64,000 nt of DNA from Streptomyces sp. PT12 (GCF_003311645.1 NZ_QEST01000079.1:124001-188000), one strand, 5' to 3'. Shown: positions 33,886 to 43,022, counted from the first letter of the stretch. The notes: generated from the sequence alone by a model not told the origin. Translations and numbers: made by a program.

Positions 33886-35054
33886 GCGCGGTCGCGCCGT
33901 TCCAGGACGGCGGCGAGCGCGGCGAGGGCCAGCGCGCCGGTCGCCATCGCGGCGCCGACGAGGTTGGGCGTGGTCACCCCGGCCCCGGCCGTGAGCGTCA
34001 GGCCGCCGAGCCAGGCGGCGAGTGCGTTGCCGAGGTTGAAGGCGCCTATGTTCAACGCGGAGGCGAGGGTCGGCGCCGCGGCGGCGTGGTCGAGGACTCG
34101 CTTCTGGAGCGGCGGCACGGTCGCGAAGCCGAACGCGCCGATCAGCGCCAGCGTGATCGCCGCCGCGACCTTGTCGTGCGCGGTGAAGGTGAACGAGGCC
34201 AGCGCGACCGCGAGGGCGGTGAGCGTCGTGCAGAGCGCGGGCATCAGCGCGCGGTCCGCGTACCGGCCGCCCACCAGGTTCCCCGCCACGAGCCCGACGC
34301 CGAACAGGGCGAGCAGCCAAGTGACGGTGGACTCGGCGTAGCCCGCGGCCTCGGTCATCATCGGCGCGATGTAGGTGATCGCCGCGAAGACGCCGCCGAA
34401 GCCGAGCACGGTCATGCCCATGGCCAGCAGCACCTGGGCGTTGCGCAACGCGGTCAGTTCGCCGCGGATACCAGGACCGCCGGTCCGCTCGCCGCCCCGC
34501 GCGTCTTTGGCCCCCTCGGGCACGAGGGTGGCCACCCCGGCGAGCGCGACCAGCCCGATGACGGCGATCACGGCGAACGTCAGCCGCCAGCTGACCTGCT
34601 GCCCGAGCAGGGTCCCGGCCGGGACGCCGACCACGTTCGCCACGGTCAGGCCCGTGAACATCGAGGCGATCGCGCCCGCCCGCCGTTCGGGCGCCACCAG
34701 CGAGGCGGCCACCACCGAGCCGATGCCGAAGAACGCGCCATGGGCGAGCGACGCCACGACCCGGCCCGCGAGCAGCACGCCGAAGGCCGGGGCGACGGCG
34801 GAGAGCGCGTTCCCCGCGGTGAAGAGCACCATCATCAGCGTCAGCATCCGCTTGCGTGACACCCGCGCCCCGGCGAGGGCCGTCAGGGGCGCGCCGAGCA
34901 CGACGCCGAGCGCGTAGCCGGAGGCGGTGAAGCCCGCGGTGGGGATGGAGACGCCATAGGCGTCGGAGACCTCGGGGAGCAGTCCGGTCACCACGAACTC
35001 CGTGGTGCCGATCCCGAAGGCGCCGACGGCGAGTGCCAGCAGCGCGAGGGGCAT
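33825..35054 (-). CDS. MFS transporter (DHA1 drug-efflux type)
   Basis: A 409-residue membrane protein with 12 predicted helices. The DHA1 family pattern is clear: GAFGIGTTEFVVTGLLPEVS in helix 1, the GARVSRKRML loop, and ERRAGAIASMFTGLTVANVVGVPAG, close to AraJ/Cmx/chloramphenicol-efflux proteins. It likely exports a hydrophobic small molecule by proton antiport. GGAGAA precedes the ATG. Divergent from a MarR gene, its likely regulator. Its 3' end overlaps the TetR gene. Confidence 0.9.
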   Translation of the reverse strand: MPLALLALAVGAFGIGTTEFVVTGLLPEVSDAYGVSIPTAGFTASGYALGVVLGAPLTALAGARVSRKRMLTLMMVLFTAGNALSAVAPAFGVLLAGRVVASLAHGAFFGIGSVVAASLVAPERRAGAIASMFTGLTVANVVGVPAGTLLGQQVSWRLTFAVIAVIGLVALAGVATLVPEGAKDARGGERTGGPGIRGELTALRNAQVLLAMGMTVLGFGGVFAAITYIAPMMTEAAGYAESTVTWLLALFGVGLVAGNLVGGRYADRALMPALCTTLTALAVALASFTFTAHDKVAAAITLALIGAFGFATVPPLQKRVLDHAAAAPTLASALNIGAFNLGNALAAWLGGLTLTAGAGVTTPNLVGAAMATGALALAALAAVLERRDRAYAGQRLRSAARASDRATSR

Positions 35055-35066
35055 GGATTCTCCAGA

Positions 35067-35126
35067 GCTATATGCGTACGGCTGTTACCAGCGCAGACAA
35101 TAATTGCACACGCGCTATATCTGCAA
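35067..35126. promoter_or_regulatory. candidate MarR operator region
   Basis: The 140-bp MFS/MarR gap is much richer in A/T than its surroundings. It holds GCTATAT twice (35067 and 35114) and an inverted pair TTGCA...TGCAA (35104-35108 and 35122-35126, 13-bp spacer). MarR proteins often bind such sites between themselves and a divergent transporter gene. Confidence 0.4.
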
Positions 35127-35194
35127 GCGCTGGCTATTGCGGCCTGCGCTAGGCTGGGTGCCGAGCCGGGGGAACAGGAAGAGGAGGAGAGGCG

Positions 35195-35683
35195 ATGACG
35201 CGTCCCGTCCCTGGCCTCGCGCAGAGCTGGTGCGCCCTGAGTACGCTGCACGACCGCATCGAGGCCCATATCGAGCGCGCGCTCCAGGCCGAACACGCCC
35301 TCAGCGCCCGCGAGTTCTCGGTGCTGACCGTGCTGGACCAGCAGCCCGAGGGCGAGGAGAACGACCACTTCAGGATGAACGAGCTGGCCGACGCGCTCTC
35401 GCTCAGCCAGAGCGCCACCACCCGCCTGGTCAACCGTCTTGAGGACCGCGGCCTGCTCTCCCGCTTCCTGTGCCCCACCGACCGCCGCGGCATCTACACC
35501 GATGTGACCGATGAGGGCCGCCGCCTGCTCGCGAAGGCCCGGCCGACGAACGACGCGGCGCTGAGCGAGGCGCTGGCCGAGGCCGAGCGCCGACCGGTCC
35601 TCGCGCCGCTGGTCGAGGCCGTTCGCGCCCTCGACGCCCGGCCCGCGCCCGCGCGTGAGCCGCGGCCTGTGGACGAAAACTGA
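35195..35683 (+). CDS. MarR-family regulator
   Basis: A 162-residue winged-helix protein. The DNA-binding part is MNELADALSLSQSATTRLVNRLEDRGLLSRF followed by the wing CPTDRRGIYTDVTDEGRRLL. A GAGGAGAG site precedes the ATG. Probably a ligand-responsive repressor of the divergent MFS exporter gene. Confidence 0.9.
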   Translation: MTRPVPGLAQSWCALSTLHDRIEAHIERALQAEHALSAREFSVLTVLDQQPEGEENDHFRMNELADALSLSQSATTRLVNRLEDRGLLSRFLCPTDRRGIYTDVTDEGRRLLAKARPTNDAALSEALAEAERRPVLAPLVEAVRALDARPAPAREPRPVDEN

Positions 35684-35781
35684 TGGCCCAGGCCCGCCTC
35701 GCCCGCTAGCGCTAGGCGCATTGATCACGAGCGTCGTCGACGGGGCCCGACGCCGCGGTCGAGGTCGCCAGGGTCGGGACG

Positions 35782-36110
35782 GTGGAGGGGTGCAGGACCT
35801 GGTCGGCCACCTATGACGACGCCGAGAACCCCGCGCTCGACTTCGACGGACCCGTGGCCGAGACCCCTGACACGCGGCCCGTCGGCACCGCCATCGACGC
35901 CGCCCGCGGCACCGGGCGCTGGACGGCGATGCTGGCGGAACGCGGGTACCGGGTGCCCGGCGTGGACAGCTCGCCCGACATGCTCGCCCGGGCAGGGGAA
36001 CGGGTGCCAGGCGCCGCGTTCCTGAGCGGCGACCTCCACCGGCTGCCGTTCGACGACGGGAGCGGCGACCTCGTCACCTGCGCGCTCGCCCTTGGGCATG
36101 ATCGGGTGGC
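35782..36110 (+). pseudogene. truncated class I SAM-dependent methyltransferase
   Basis: The frame reads RTWSATYDDAENPALDFDG, then AIDAARGTGRWTAMLAERGY, VPGVDSSPDMLARAGERVP and LPFDDGSGDLVTCALAL: the first half of a class I methyltransferase. The SAM motif has AARGTGRW where AACGTGRW is usual. Homology stops abruptly near 36100, where the catalytic and substrate half should begin, and the frame drifts into unrelated sequence. A decayed, 3'-deleted gene. Confidence 0.6.
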
Positions 36111-36362
36111 ACTTCCGGCGTGCCGATCCCTGAGCCCTGGCCCTTCGCGCCGCACGCCAGGCGCGCGCTGCCGCGCGCCGCTGCGGCGGCGCGGGCCCAG
36201 GGGGACACTCGGGGGCGGAGGTGACGTGATCATGGCCGACGAGGGCGAGGTCAACGGGCACGATCTGGTGGCCGAGGAGATCGTGCTGCTCCCCGAGCCC
36301 GATGAGGGCGGCGACGAGGACGCCGATGGCCGCTGACACCATCGACCCCGGCGAGCCGCCGC

Positions 36363-36579
36363 GCGCCGCGGCCCTGCGGCGCCACAGCGGGATCTCGGCG
36401 GCCAGCTCGTCCATCGCGGTGCACAGCGAGGTGTTGGTCTCTACCTGCTGCTGAAGCTCGGCCACCACCGCGTCCGAACGCGTCCCCCCGGCGAGCACCG
36501 CGCCCGCGACCGCCCGCGGCCGACCGGACTCCACGTCCACCAGAAGCAGTTCCTCCTCGACGCCCACGGTCCGCTCCAC
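36363..36579 (-). pseudogene. N-terminal fragment of a YbdK-type carboxylate-amine ligase (GCS2)
   Basis: On the minus strand from a GTG: ERTVGVEEELLLVDVESGRP, AVAGAVLAG and VETNTSLCTAMDELAAEI, which is the start of the glutamate-cysteine-ligase family 2 (YbdK/EgtA-like) fold. After about 72 residues likeness ends and the remaining 300 residues are missing. A remnant next to the treY 3' end. Between it and the methyltransferase remnant (about 36110-36360) I see nothing I can name. Confidence 0.6.
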
Positions 36580-36630
36580 AGGCGAACGCCTACCCCGCCG
36601 CGGCGCCAGGACACCGGGTCGGCCGCCGCC

Positions 36631-39042
36631 TCAGTCCCCGCGGACCAGCAGCGCCACCGGGTTCGCCGCGAGCAGCTGGCCCAGGCGCGCCTTGCCCGAG
36701 ACCGAGTGCCCGGTCAGCAGGTCCCGCCATGGCCCGGGCGGCAGCGGCAGATACGTGCCCTCCCAGCCGCCCGCCGCCGCGAGCCGCCGCGACAGCCGCG
36801 TCACCGCCGTGACGACCCGCCCCGAGCGGGCGAACGCCAGGCAGTGCTCGGCCGCGACCCCCTCGGCGGGCAGCGGCTCGTAGTCCGCCAGCTCCCCGAA
36901 CCACTCGGGCTGCGCGCGCCGCAGCCGCAGCGCCGTCGCCGTCAGCCGCAGCTTCTCCGTCGCCAGGTCGTAACCGGTGGCCAACGCGTCGTCCAGCGCC
37001 GCCAGTTGGGCGACGGGCAGCTGGGGAAGCCGCCGGTTGTCGGGGTCGACGAGCGCCAGGTAGTGCCGCTCGCTGCCCCGATAGACGTCCGGCACCCCCG
37101 GCATCGTCAGATGCAGCAGCGCCGCACCCAGCACGTTCGCCCTGACCTGCGGCTCCAGCTCCCGCGCGAACTCCGTCAGCGGATAGAGCGGCGGCCCGCA
37201 CGGGCCCGCGAGCACAAAGCGTTCGAGAGCCGCCTCGTACGACTCGTCGGGCTCGGTCCAGCTGGTGTGCAGCGCCGCCTCGCGCACCGTCTTCAGCACC
37301 GTGCCGAGCAGCCGCTCCCGGTCGGGGAACCCCATCGCGAACGCCGTCTGCCACGTCGTCCACGCGATGTGCGGATCCGGCGCCCGCACCCCGGCCCGCG
37401 CGGTCTCCTCCGTCAGCCGGGTCACCAACTCCGCCCAGCCGAGCGGATGTTCGCTCAGGGTCGCGAGCGTGGCCCGGATGTCGCCGCTGCGCTTGGTGTC
37501 ATGCGTGGACAGCGCGGTGCCCGTGAGCGGCCAGTGCCGCTGGATCCGCTCGCAGAACGCGTGGAACGCGGCAGGCGGCAGCGCGGGCTCGCCCGGGTCC
37601 CCGCCCACCTCGGCCGCGGAGAGCAGCGGCGCGTAACGGTAACAGGCCGTGTCCTCCACGGCCTTGGCCCGCAGCGCCGACGACACCTGGGCGAAGCGCA
37701 CCCTGAAGTCCGTCAGGTCCTCGCCCTCGCCGAACCGACCGAGCGCCAGCTCCCGCACCGTGTCCACCGCCGCGGCCTCGGCGGGCACCGCGTACATCGT
37801 CCGCGCCCCGTCCGCGGCCGTCACCAGCATCGCCTCGTCCACCGGCGAAGGCGGCGCGTCCCCCGTCACATAGGGGCGGTAGACCGGCAGCCGCACCAGC
37901 AGCTCCACGAGCGCCGAACGCAGCGTCCACGGCGCGTGGTCGCGCACCCTTAGCTCCGGCACGGCCGCGCACACCCGCACCGCCGCGCGCGTGAGCCGTT
38001 CGGTCTCCGCCGCGAGCTCGTGCGTGATCATCTTGTAGGCGGCCCGCCGCGTCGTGGCCGTCCACTCGCCGCCCAGATCCGGTGGCGCCCCGGTGAACGC
38101 CCGGTAGTGCTCGGTCAGTTCGGCGGCGCCGTCCGCGTCCGTGAACATCGCGTCGACGAACCGCATCGCGTCATAGCCCGTCGTCCCCGCCACCGGCCAG
38201 CTCGCGGGCAGCCGCTCGCCGGAGCCGAGGATCTTCTCCGCGACGATCCACGCCCCGCCCGTCGCGCGGTGCAGCCGCTCCAGATAGCCACCGGGGTCCG
38301 CGAGCCCGTCGGGGTGGTCCACCCTGAGCCCGTCGATCAGCCCCTCCTCCACCAGCCGCAGCACCAGCGCGTGCGTCGCCGCGAAGACCTCGGGGTCCTC
38401 GACGCGCACCCCGATGAGCTCCGAAATGGCGAAGAAGCGCCGGTAGTTGATCTCCGTGCGGCCCAGCCGCCACCACGCGAGCCGGTAGTGCTGCTCGTCG
38501 AGCAGATCGGGCAGCGGCAGCTCCTCCGTGCCGGGCCGCAGCGGGAAGCGGCGGTCGGCGTAGCGCAGCGTGCCGTCCACCACGGAAAGGCGGTCCAGCT
38601 CCTCGCCCAGCGGCCCGCCGAGCACCGGGAGCAGCACCCGGCCCCCGCCCGCCGCCCAGTCGATGTCGAACCAGCCCGCCCGCTCCGCCTCGGGGCCGTC
38701 CCGGAGCACCTCCCACAGCGGCCCGTTGAGCTCCATCGCGCCCGGCACCGCCATGTGGTTGGGCACGATGTCGAGCACCAGGCCGAGCCCCCGCGCACGC
38801 GCCGCGTCCGCGAGCGCCCGCAGGCCCTCCTCGCCCCCCAACTCCGCGCGCACGCGTGTGTGGTCGGTCACGTCGTAGCCGTGGAGCGAGCCGGGCACGG
38901 CCTCAAGAACGGGCGACAGATGGAGGTGCGAGACACCGAGCGACGCCGCGTAGGGGACGAGCTCCTCGGCCGCTGAGAAGGGGAAATCCGGCTGGAGCTG
39001 GAGCCGGTAGGTAGACGTGGGCGTGCGGCGCGCTGGCGTCAT
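36631..39042 (-). CDS. treY: malto-oligosyltrehalose synthase
   Basis: An 803-residue GH13 enzyme that isomerises the reducing-end alpha-1,4 bond of maltodextrins to alpha,alpha-1,1, making maltooligosyl-trehalose for TreZ. Key parts are STYRLQLQPDFPFSAAEELVPYAASLGVSHLHLSPVL in shortened form at the N-terminus, VLDIVPNHMA, IDGLRVDHPDGLADP (nucleophile region), AEKILGSGERLP (acid Glu) and LSTHDTKRSGD. AGAGGG precedes the ATG. Normally close to treZ; here a 10-kb accessory interval lies between. Confidence 0.95.
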   Translation of the reverse strand: MTPARRTPTSTYRLQLQPDFPFSAAEELVPYAASLGVSHLHLSPVLEAVPGSLHGYDVTDHTRVRAELGGEEGLRALADAARARGLGLVLDIVPNHMAVPGAMELNGPLWEVLRDGPEAERAGWFDIDWAAGGGRVLLPVLGGPLGEELDRLSVVDGTLRYADRRFPLRPGTEELPLPDLLDEQHYRLAWWRLGRTEINYRRFFAISELIGVRVEDPEVFAATHALVLRLVEEGLIDGLRVDHPDGLADPGGYLERLHRATGGAWIVAEKILGSGERLPASWPVAGTTGYDAMRFVDAMFTDADGAAELTEHYRAFTGAPPDLGGEWTATTRRAAYKMITHELAAETERLTRAAVRVCAAVPELRVRDHAPWTLRSALVELLVRLPVYRPYVTGDAPPSPVDEAMLVTAADGARTMYAVPAEAAAVDTVRELALGRFGEGEDLTDFRVRFAQVSSALRAKAVEDTACYRYAPLLSAAEVGGDPGEPALPPAAFHAFCERIQRHWPLTGTALSTHDTKRSGDIRATLATLSEHPLGWAELVTRLTEETARAGVRAPDPHIAWTTWQTAFAMGFPDRERLLGTVLKTVREAALHTSWTEPDESYEAALERFVLAGPCGPPLYPLTEFARELEPQVRANVLGAALLHLTMPGVPDVYRGSERHYLALVDPDNRRLPQLPVAQLAALDDALATGYDLATEKLRLTATALRLRRAQPEWFGELADYEPLPAEGVAAEHCLAFARSGRVVTAVTRLSRRLAAAGGWEGTYLPLPPGPWRDLLTGHSVSGKARLGQLLAANPVALLVRGD

Positions 39043-39162
39043 GGAAACCCTCTGCCCCGACGACCGTGCGGACAAGCGCAGTTGATTCCCGAGTGTGCTG
39101 CACGCGCGGGGGGCTCCGCAGTAGGCTTCCTTGATCCATCAGCGGGGCGGAAGGCGGTGCAG

Positions 39163-40404
39163 GTGAGCTCGTCGGGGCTGGAGCTGCCCTCGGGAAACGG
39201 GGGTGAGACAGCCGAGGCACAGGCCGGGGCGCTCCCGCTGCCGCGCCCGGTAGAGACGGGGGCTGACCTGGAGTGGACCGCTGACGACTGGTCCGAGGTG
39301 AGCACCCGGGTGGAGCGCGCGGGCCGCGCGTACGTCTGGCTGAACCTCGTGGAGCAGCGGCTGCGGTCCGTGGTGGCCGCGGTGCTGCGCCCGGTGTACG
39401 AGCCGGTGCACGGCGAGGAGTGGGAGATCGCGGCCGCCGGGCCGACCGGACAGGAGTGGGTGCAGCGCGCGGCGGCGCTGCGCGAGGTCAGCCGCCGCAA
39501 GGGGCACCTGCTCGATCCTGCCGATGACACGGTCCTCGCCTTCCTCACCCTCCCGCAACTGCGTGAACTCATGGTGCAGCACTGGCCCTGCTTTGCGCCG
39601 TATTTGGACAACCGCCGCGAGGTCGAGCTCACCCTCGACGAGCTGGAGGTGGCCCGCAGCGCGGTCAGCCGCAACCGCGGGATGAGCCGCGCCGTGCTCG
39701 AACAGGCCGAACGCGGGTGCGCCAGGCTGCTGCGGCTGCTGGACTCCGGCGTCCCGCCGTCCTCGGGGCGGCTCCCCGCCGACGCGGTGGAGCGGCTTGT
39801 CGGCGACCGGTTCACCGATGTGGCGGGAGTCCACCCCGACCGGGTGCGGCTCCAGAGGCAGCTGCCCGCCGAGGACCTGTTCGGCGGGGCGCGGCGGCTC
39901 GACGCGGCGGGCATAGCCCTCGGCCTCCTCGTGGGGAACTACCCGGGGCGGCGCCTGGTCCGCCTCGCCGACAGCGGCTGCCGCATCCGGCTCCTCTTTC
40001 TGAACCCCGCCAGCGGCGCCATGCGGCGCAGGGAGCGCGAACTCTCCCTGAAACGCGGCGAGCTGAGCCGTTCCGTCGAGACAAACATCCTCCACATGCG
40101 CCGGGTGCGCGGCCGGGCCAGGGATCCCGAGGCGTTCGAGATCCATGTCTCCGACGAGACGCCGCGCTTCAGTGCCTACTTCGTGGACGCCGACGCCCCC
40201 GGCGGGGTTGCGGTCGTGCAGTCCTACCTCAGGCGCAGCCGCGGCATGGAGACCCCGGTCCTGGTGCTGCGGCGCGGCGGCCGGGAGATAGTGCACAGGA
40301 CCGGCCCCCTCACGGGCCCCTTCGCGGACGGCGAGCTGAGCCTGTTCGAGACCTACCGCGAGGAGTTCGACTGGTCGTGGGAGAACTCGAGGCCGGTCTC
40401 ATAG
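39163..40404 (+). CDS. SAV2148-family HEPN-domain protein
   Basis: A 413-residue cytoplasmic protein conserved in streptomycetes. The N-terminal helical part (about 40-230) carries R76-PVYEPV-H83, which fits the HEPN R-x4-6-H ribonuclease motif, preceded by WLNLVEQRLRSVVAAVL. The C-terminal part (about 265-405) has LVRLADSGCRIRLLFLNPAS and AVVQSYLRRSRGMETPVLVL, resembling DUF5919/phospholipase-D-like modules often joined to nucleic-acid or signal-sensing domains. Function unknown; RNA cleavage is an inference. GTG at 39163 with GGAAGG 8 bp upstream. A TAGGCT box at 39122 may be the -10. Divergent from treY. Confidence 0.82.
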   Translation: MSSSGLELPSGNGGETAEAQAGALPLPRPVETGADLEWTADDWSEVSTRVERAGRAYVWLNLVEQRLRSVVAAVLRPVYEPVHGEEWEIAAAGPTGQEWVQRAAALREVSRRKGHLLDPADDTVLAFLTLPQLRELMVQHWPCFAPYLDNRREVELTLDELEVARSAVSRNRGMSRAVLEQAERGCARLLRLLDSGVPPSSGRLPADAVERLVGDRFTDVAGVHPDRVRLQRQLPAEDLFGGARRLDAAGIALGLLVGNYPGRRLVRLADSGCRIRLLFLNPASGAMRRRERELSLKRGELSRSVETNILHMRRVRGRARDPEAFEIHVSDETPRFSAYFVDADAPGGVAVVQSYLRRSRGMETPVLVLRRGGREIVHRTGPLTGPFADGELSLFETYREEFDWSWENSRPVS

Positions 40405-41033
40405 GGAGGCCCGCGGCGCTGGCCACGACGCCGCCGAGCTGGCCGTCACGCGCCCCCGCCCCGGACCGGCCCGCTCCCTGAGCTCAACGCGCGCGCGGTG
40501 AACGACGAGAGCGGCGGCCAGGGCAGGCCCGGAGGGTGCGCGCCACCGCGACCGACCACGCAGAGGTCGGCCACCCTCACACCGGTATCCGCCGCGCCCC
40601 GAACGCGCCGCCACCGCGGACGACCGCGCCCGCGAGGCCGGGGTCGGAGTCGGGGTTGGACAGGATCGGCGGGTACATCGTGCGGATCACGTCGCGCAGC
40701 TCGGCCAGCGCCTCCTCGGCGCCCTCGTGCGCCTCCCGCGGATCCCGCCACTGGGCGCGCACGCCCGCGGGGAGCGCCGGTGTGCGCTCCGGCGCGCGGA
40801 CCCCGAGGTGCGCCGCCGCGCGGCGCCGGTGCCACTCCGCCATGCGCGCGACTCCCAGGGGATGTCCAGCGTCCGCGCGTGCGGGCCAGGGTGCGCCAGG
40901 CGCCGCGAGCCCGGCACTACCGCTGGCCGTACCTTTCTTTTGGGCCCGCCACCCCGCCCGTTTCGCTCTCGGTGAATTCGCCGACAGCAGTGCGCGCTTC
41001 CCCGCGCCCCCGCGGCCGGGGACGCTGGCCGCC
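40405..41033. other. 629-bp gap with a decayed gene
   Basis: Apart from the histidine-kinase-like remnant at 40577-40843, no supported gene is seen. The stretch 40925-40990 is locally less GC-rich and may hold the promoter of the epimerase gene. Confidence 0.5.
40577..40843 (-). pseudogene. possible sensor histidine kinase remnant
   Basis: An 88-codon frame containing EALAELRDVIRTMYPPILSN then GLAGAV, which resembles the helix after the HisKA_3 dimerisation box of NarL-partner kinases (usual form LRELVRGIHPPVLxDxGL). There is no H-box, membrane segment or ATPase domain. If real it is a small fragment of a lost gene. Confidence 0.35.
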
Positions 41034-42029
41034 ATGCGACCCACACGACTGCTGATCCTGGGCGGCACCACGTTCGTCGGCCGCGCCCTCGCCGAGGACG
41101 CGCTGGCCAGGGGCTGGTCCGTCACCACGTTCAACCGGGGCAACGCGCGGCCCCCGCGAGGCGCCGTCCCGCTGCGCGGCGACCGCACCACGGACGGCGG
41201 CCTGGCCGCGCTGGCCGAGGGGGAGTGGGACCTGGTCGTCGACACATGGAGCAACGCCCCGCGCGCCGTGCGGGACGCCGCCCGCCTGCTGGCGGGCCGC
41301 GCGCGGCACTTCACCTATGTGTCGAGCCGCTCCGTCTACGCGTGGCCGATCCCCGCGGGGGCGGACGAGGGCGCGCCCGTCGTCGACGCCTCGCCCGACG
41401 CGGACGTCACCGAGTACGCCGCGGACAAGCGCGGCGGCGAGCTGGCCGCCGAGGCGGAGTTCGGCCGCGACCTGACGCTGTTCGTGCGCTGCGGCCTGAT
41501 CCTCGGCCCGCACGAGAACGTCGGCCGCCTGCCCTGGTGGCTGGCCCGCGTCGCCCGCGGCGGGCCCGTGCTGGCCCCGGGGCCCCGCGAGCTGCCGCTC
41601 CAGTACGTCGACGCCCGCGACCTGGCCCGCTGGGCGCTCGACGCGGCCGAACGCGGCCTCTTCGGGCCCGTGGACCTGGTGAGCCCGTCGGGGCACGCGA
41701 CGATGGGCGAGCTGCTCGACGCCTGTGTCGCGGCCACCGGGTCGGCCACGGCCGAGCTGCGCTGGACCGCGCCCGAGCGCGTCGAGGCCGCGGGGATCGC
41801 GGGCTGGACGGAGCTGCCGATCTGGACGCCGCCCGGGGAGTTCCACGACGCGCTGCACCGCTCCGACGTCACGCGCGCGCTGGCGACGGGCCTGCGGTGC
41901 AGGCCGGTGGGGGAGACGGTGGCCGACACCTGGCGGTGGCTCGTCTCGCTCGGCGGCGCGCCGCCCGCCGTTCCCGAACGCGGGCCGCTCGGCCTCGACC
42001 CCGCGAAGGAGGCCGCGGCCCTGGCCTGA
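41034..42029 (+). CDS. NAD-dependent epimerase/dehydratase family protein
   Basis: A 331-residue extended-SDR protein. The nucleotide motif is LLILGGTTFVGRALAEDAL and the substrate part includes FTYVSSRSVYAWPI and LQYVDARDLARWALDA. The usual YxxxK is present as YAADKRGGE. Similar proteins are called reductases or isoflavone-reductase-like; substrate unknown. It ends in a tandem repeat region shared with the convergent rhodanese gene end. Confidence 0.85.
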   Translation: MRPTRLLILGGTTFVGRALAEDALARGWSVTTFNRGNARPPRGAVPLRGDRTTDGGLAALAEGEWDLVVDTWSNAPRAVRDAARLLAGRARHFTYVSSRSVYAWPIPAGADEGAPVVDASPDADVTEYAADKRGGELAAEAEFGRDLTLFVRCGLILGPHENVGRLPWWLARVARGGPVLAPGPRELPLQYVDARDLARWALDAAERGLFGPVDLVSPSGHATMGELLDACVAATGSATAELRWTAPERVEAAGIAGWTELPIWTPPGEFHDALHRSDVTRALATGLRCRPVGETVADTWRWLVSLGGAPPAVPERGPLGLDPAKEAAALA

Positions 42030-42140
42030 ACACCGGCACCGAATACCCGGCCCCCGAACACCGGCACCGAATACCCGGCCCCCGAACACCGGCCCCGAAC
42101 ACCGGCCCCGAACACCCGGCCCCCGAACACCGGCACTGAA
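42028..42140. repeat. compound tandem repeat between convergent genes
   Basis: Units built on GAACACCGGC: a 29-bp unit (CGAACACCGGCACCGAATAC then CCGGCCCCC) twice, then shorter 13-15-bp variants four times. It fills the gap between the epimerase and rhodanese 3' ends and begins inside the epimerase stop codon. A variable minisatellite; no coding or CRISPR-like spacing. Confidence 0.85.
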
Positions 42141-42162
42141 CGAGCCGCGGGGCGCGGGGGGT

Positions 42163-42558
42163 TCAGCGGGCGGGCGGGGTGACGGGCAGGCCAGCGGCGC
42201 GCCACGCCTGGAAGCCGCCCGCCAGGTCCGTCGCGCGGGGCAGGCCGATCGCGCGCAGGGACGCCGCGGCGAGCGAGGACGCGTAGCCCTCGTCGCACAG
42301 CACGATCCACCGCACGTCGCGGCTCGTCGCCTCCGGCACCGACGCGCCGCTCGACGGGTCGCAGCGCCACTCCAGGTGGTTGCGCTCGATGAGGAGCGCG
42401 CCGGGGATCGTGCCGTCCGCAGCGCGCTGGAACTCAGGGCGCGTGTCCACCAGCACCGCGCCCTCGCGCGCCGCCTCGTGCGCCTCCTGAGGCGTCACGC
42501 GGTCCAGGTCCCGGCGCGCGTGCGCCAGATGTGCGTCGATGCCCAGGGGGCCGCTCAT
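42163..42558 (-). CDS. rhodanese-domain sulfurtransferase
   Basis: A 131-residue single-domain rhodanese. The active-site loop is C88-DEGYASS (CxxGxxS) and the entry motif is VLVDTRPEFQRAADGTIPGA. It carries sulfane sulfur as a persulfide on C88. Its ATG overlaps the cysteine dioxygenase stop by 4 bp, so both are made together, which suggests a joint role in cysteine or sulfide handling. Confidence 0.92.
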   Translation of the reverse strand: MSGPLGIDAHLAHARRDLDRVTPQEAHEAAREGAVLVDTRPEFQRAADGTIPGALLIERNHLEWRCDPSSGASVPEATSRDVRWIVLCDEGYASSLAAASLRAIGLPRATDLAGGFQAWRAAGLPVTPPAR

Positions 42559-43022
42559 GCGGTCACCGGCTCCATCCGTGAGAGCACCAGTCCGCCGTCC
42601 GCGTCCAGGCGGTAGTAGGACTGGGTGGTGAGGGCGGGCGCGTAGGCGTGGATGCTGACCGCGGGACCGCCGTCCCCGTTGGTCACCTCGTGCACATAGT
42701 GCGGCCCGAACGGCCTGACCCCGCCCACGTCCACCTGTCGGACAACGGGTCCGGCAGGTGGGAAGACGCGCTCGGTCAGCGTTCCCTGGACCACCCCGAA
42801 CGCCCCCGACGAGCCGCCGTGGTCGTGGATCTCGGTGCCCTGGCCGGGCAGCCAGGTCAGCAGCCAGACCTCGAAGTCGGCGTTGCGCTCCAGGCGTCGG
42901 TACCAGCGGTCGGGGCGGGTGAAGCGCACCTGGGGGCGCCACAGGTCGGTGCGGGGGGCGAAGGAGCGGACGGTCCGCTCGAGTTCGGCGGGCGTGATGA
43001 TCGCGGGCGTGGGCGCGGACAT
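42555..43022 (-). CDS. cysteine dioxygenase type I
   Basis: A 155-residue cupin that oxidises cysteine to cysteine sulfinate with O2. The iron ligands are H66 and H68 in EIHDHGGSSGAFGVVQG and H111 in HYVHEV. The Cys of the mammalian Cys-Tyr crosslink is replaced by Gly, as usual in bacteria. GAGGA lies 8 bp before the ATG. A leader peptide with the HVDL...C motif begins about 200 bp upstream and points to cysteine-dependent control. Co-transcribed with the rhodanese. Confidence 0.93.
   Translation of the reverse strand: MSAPTPAIITPAELERTVRSFAPRTDLWRPQVRFTRPDRWYRRLERNADFEVWLLTWLPGQGTEIHDHGGSSGAFGVVQGTLTERVFPPAGPVVRQVDVGGVRPFGPHYVHEVTNGDGGPAVSIHAYAPALTTQSYYRLDADGGLVLSRMEPVTA

Noticed and set aside
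35725-36579. A full-length 284-residue gene on the minus strand beside treY
   Set aside because: Only the first 72 residues resemble the ligase family; the rest is a shadow of the methyltransferase remnant on the plus strand.
26778-36630. Accessory interval considered as an integrated element
   Set aside because: No integrase, transposase, tRNA target or flanking direct repeats were found.
42028-42140. Repeat array considered as a CRISPR
   Set aside because: Units are 13-29 bp and directly adjacent, with no unique spacers, and no cas genes are present.
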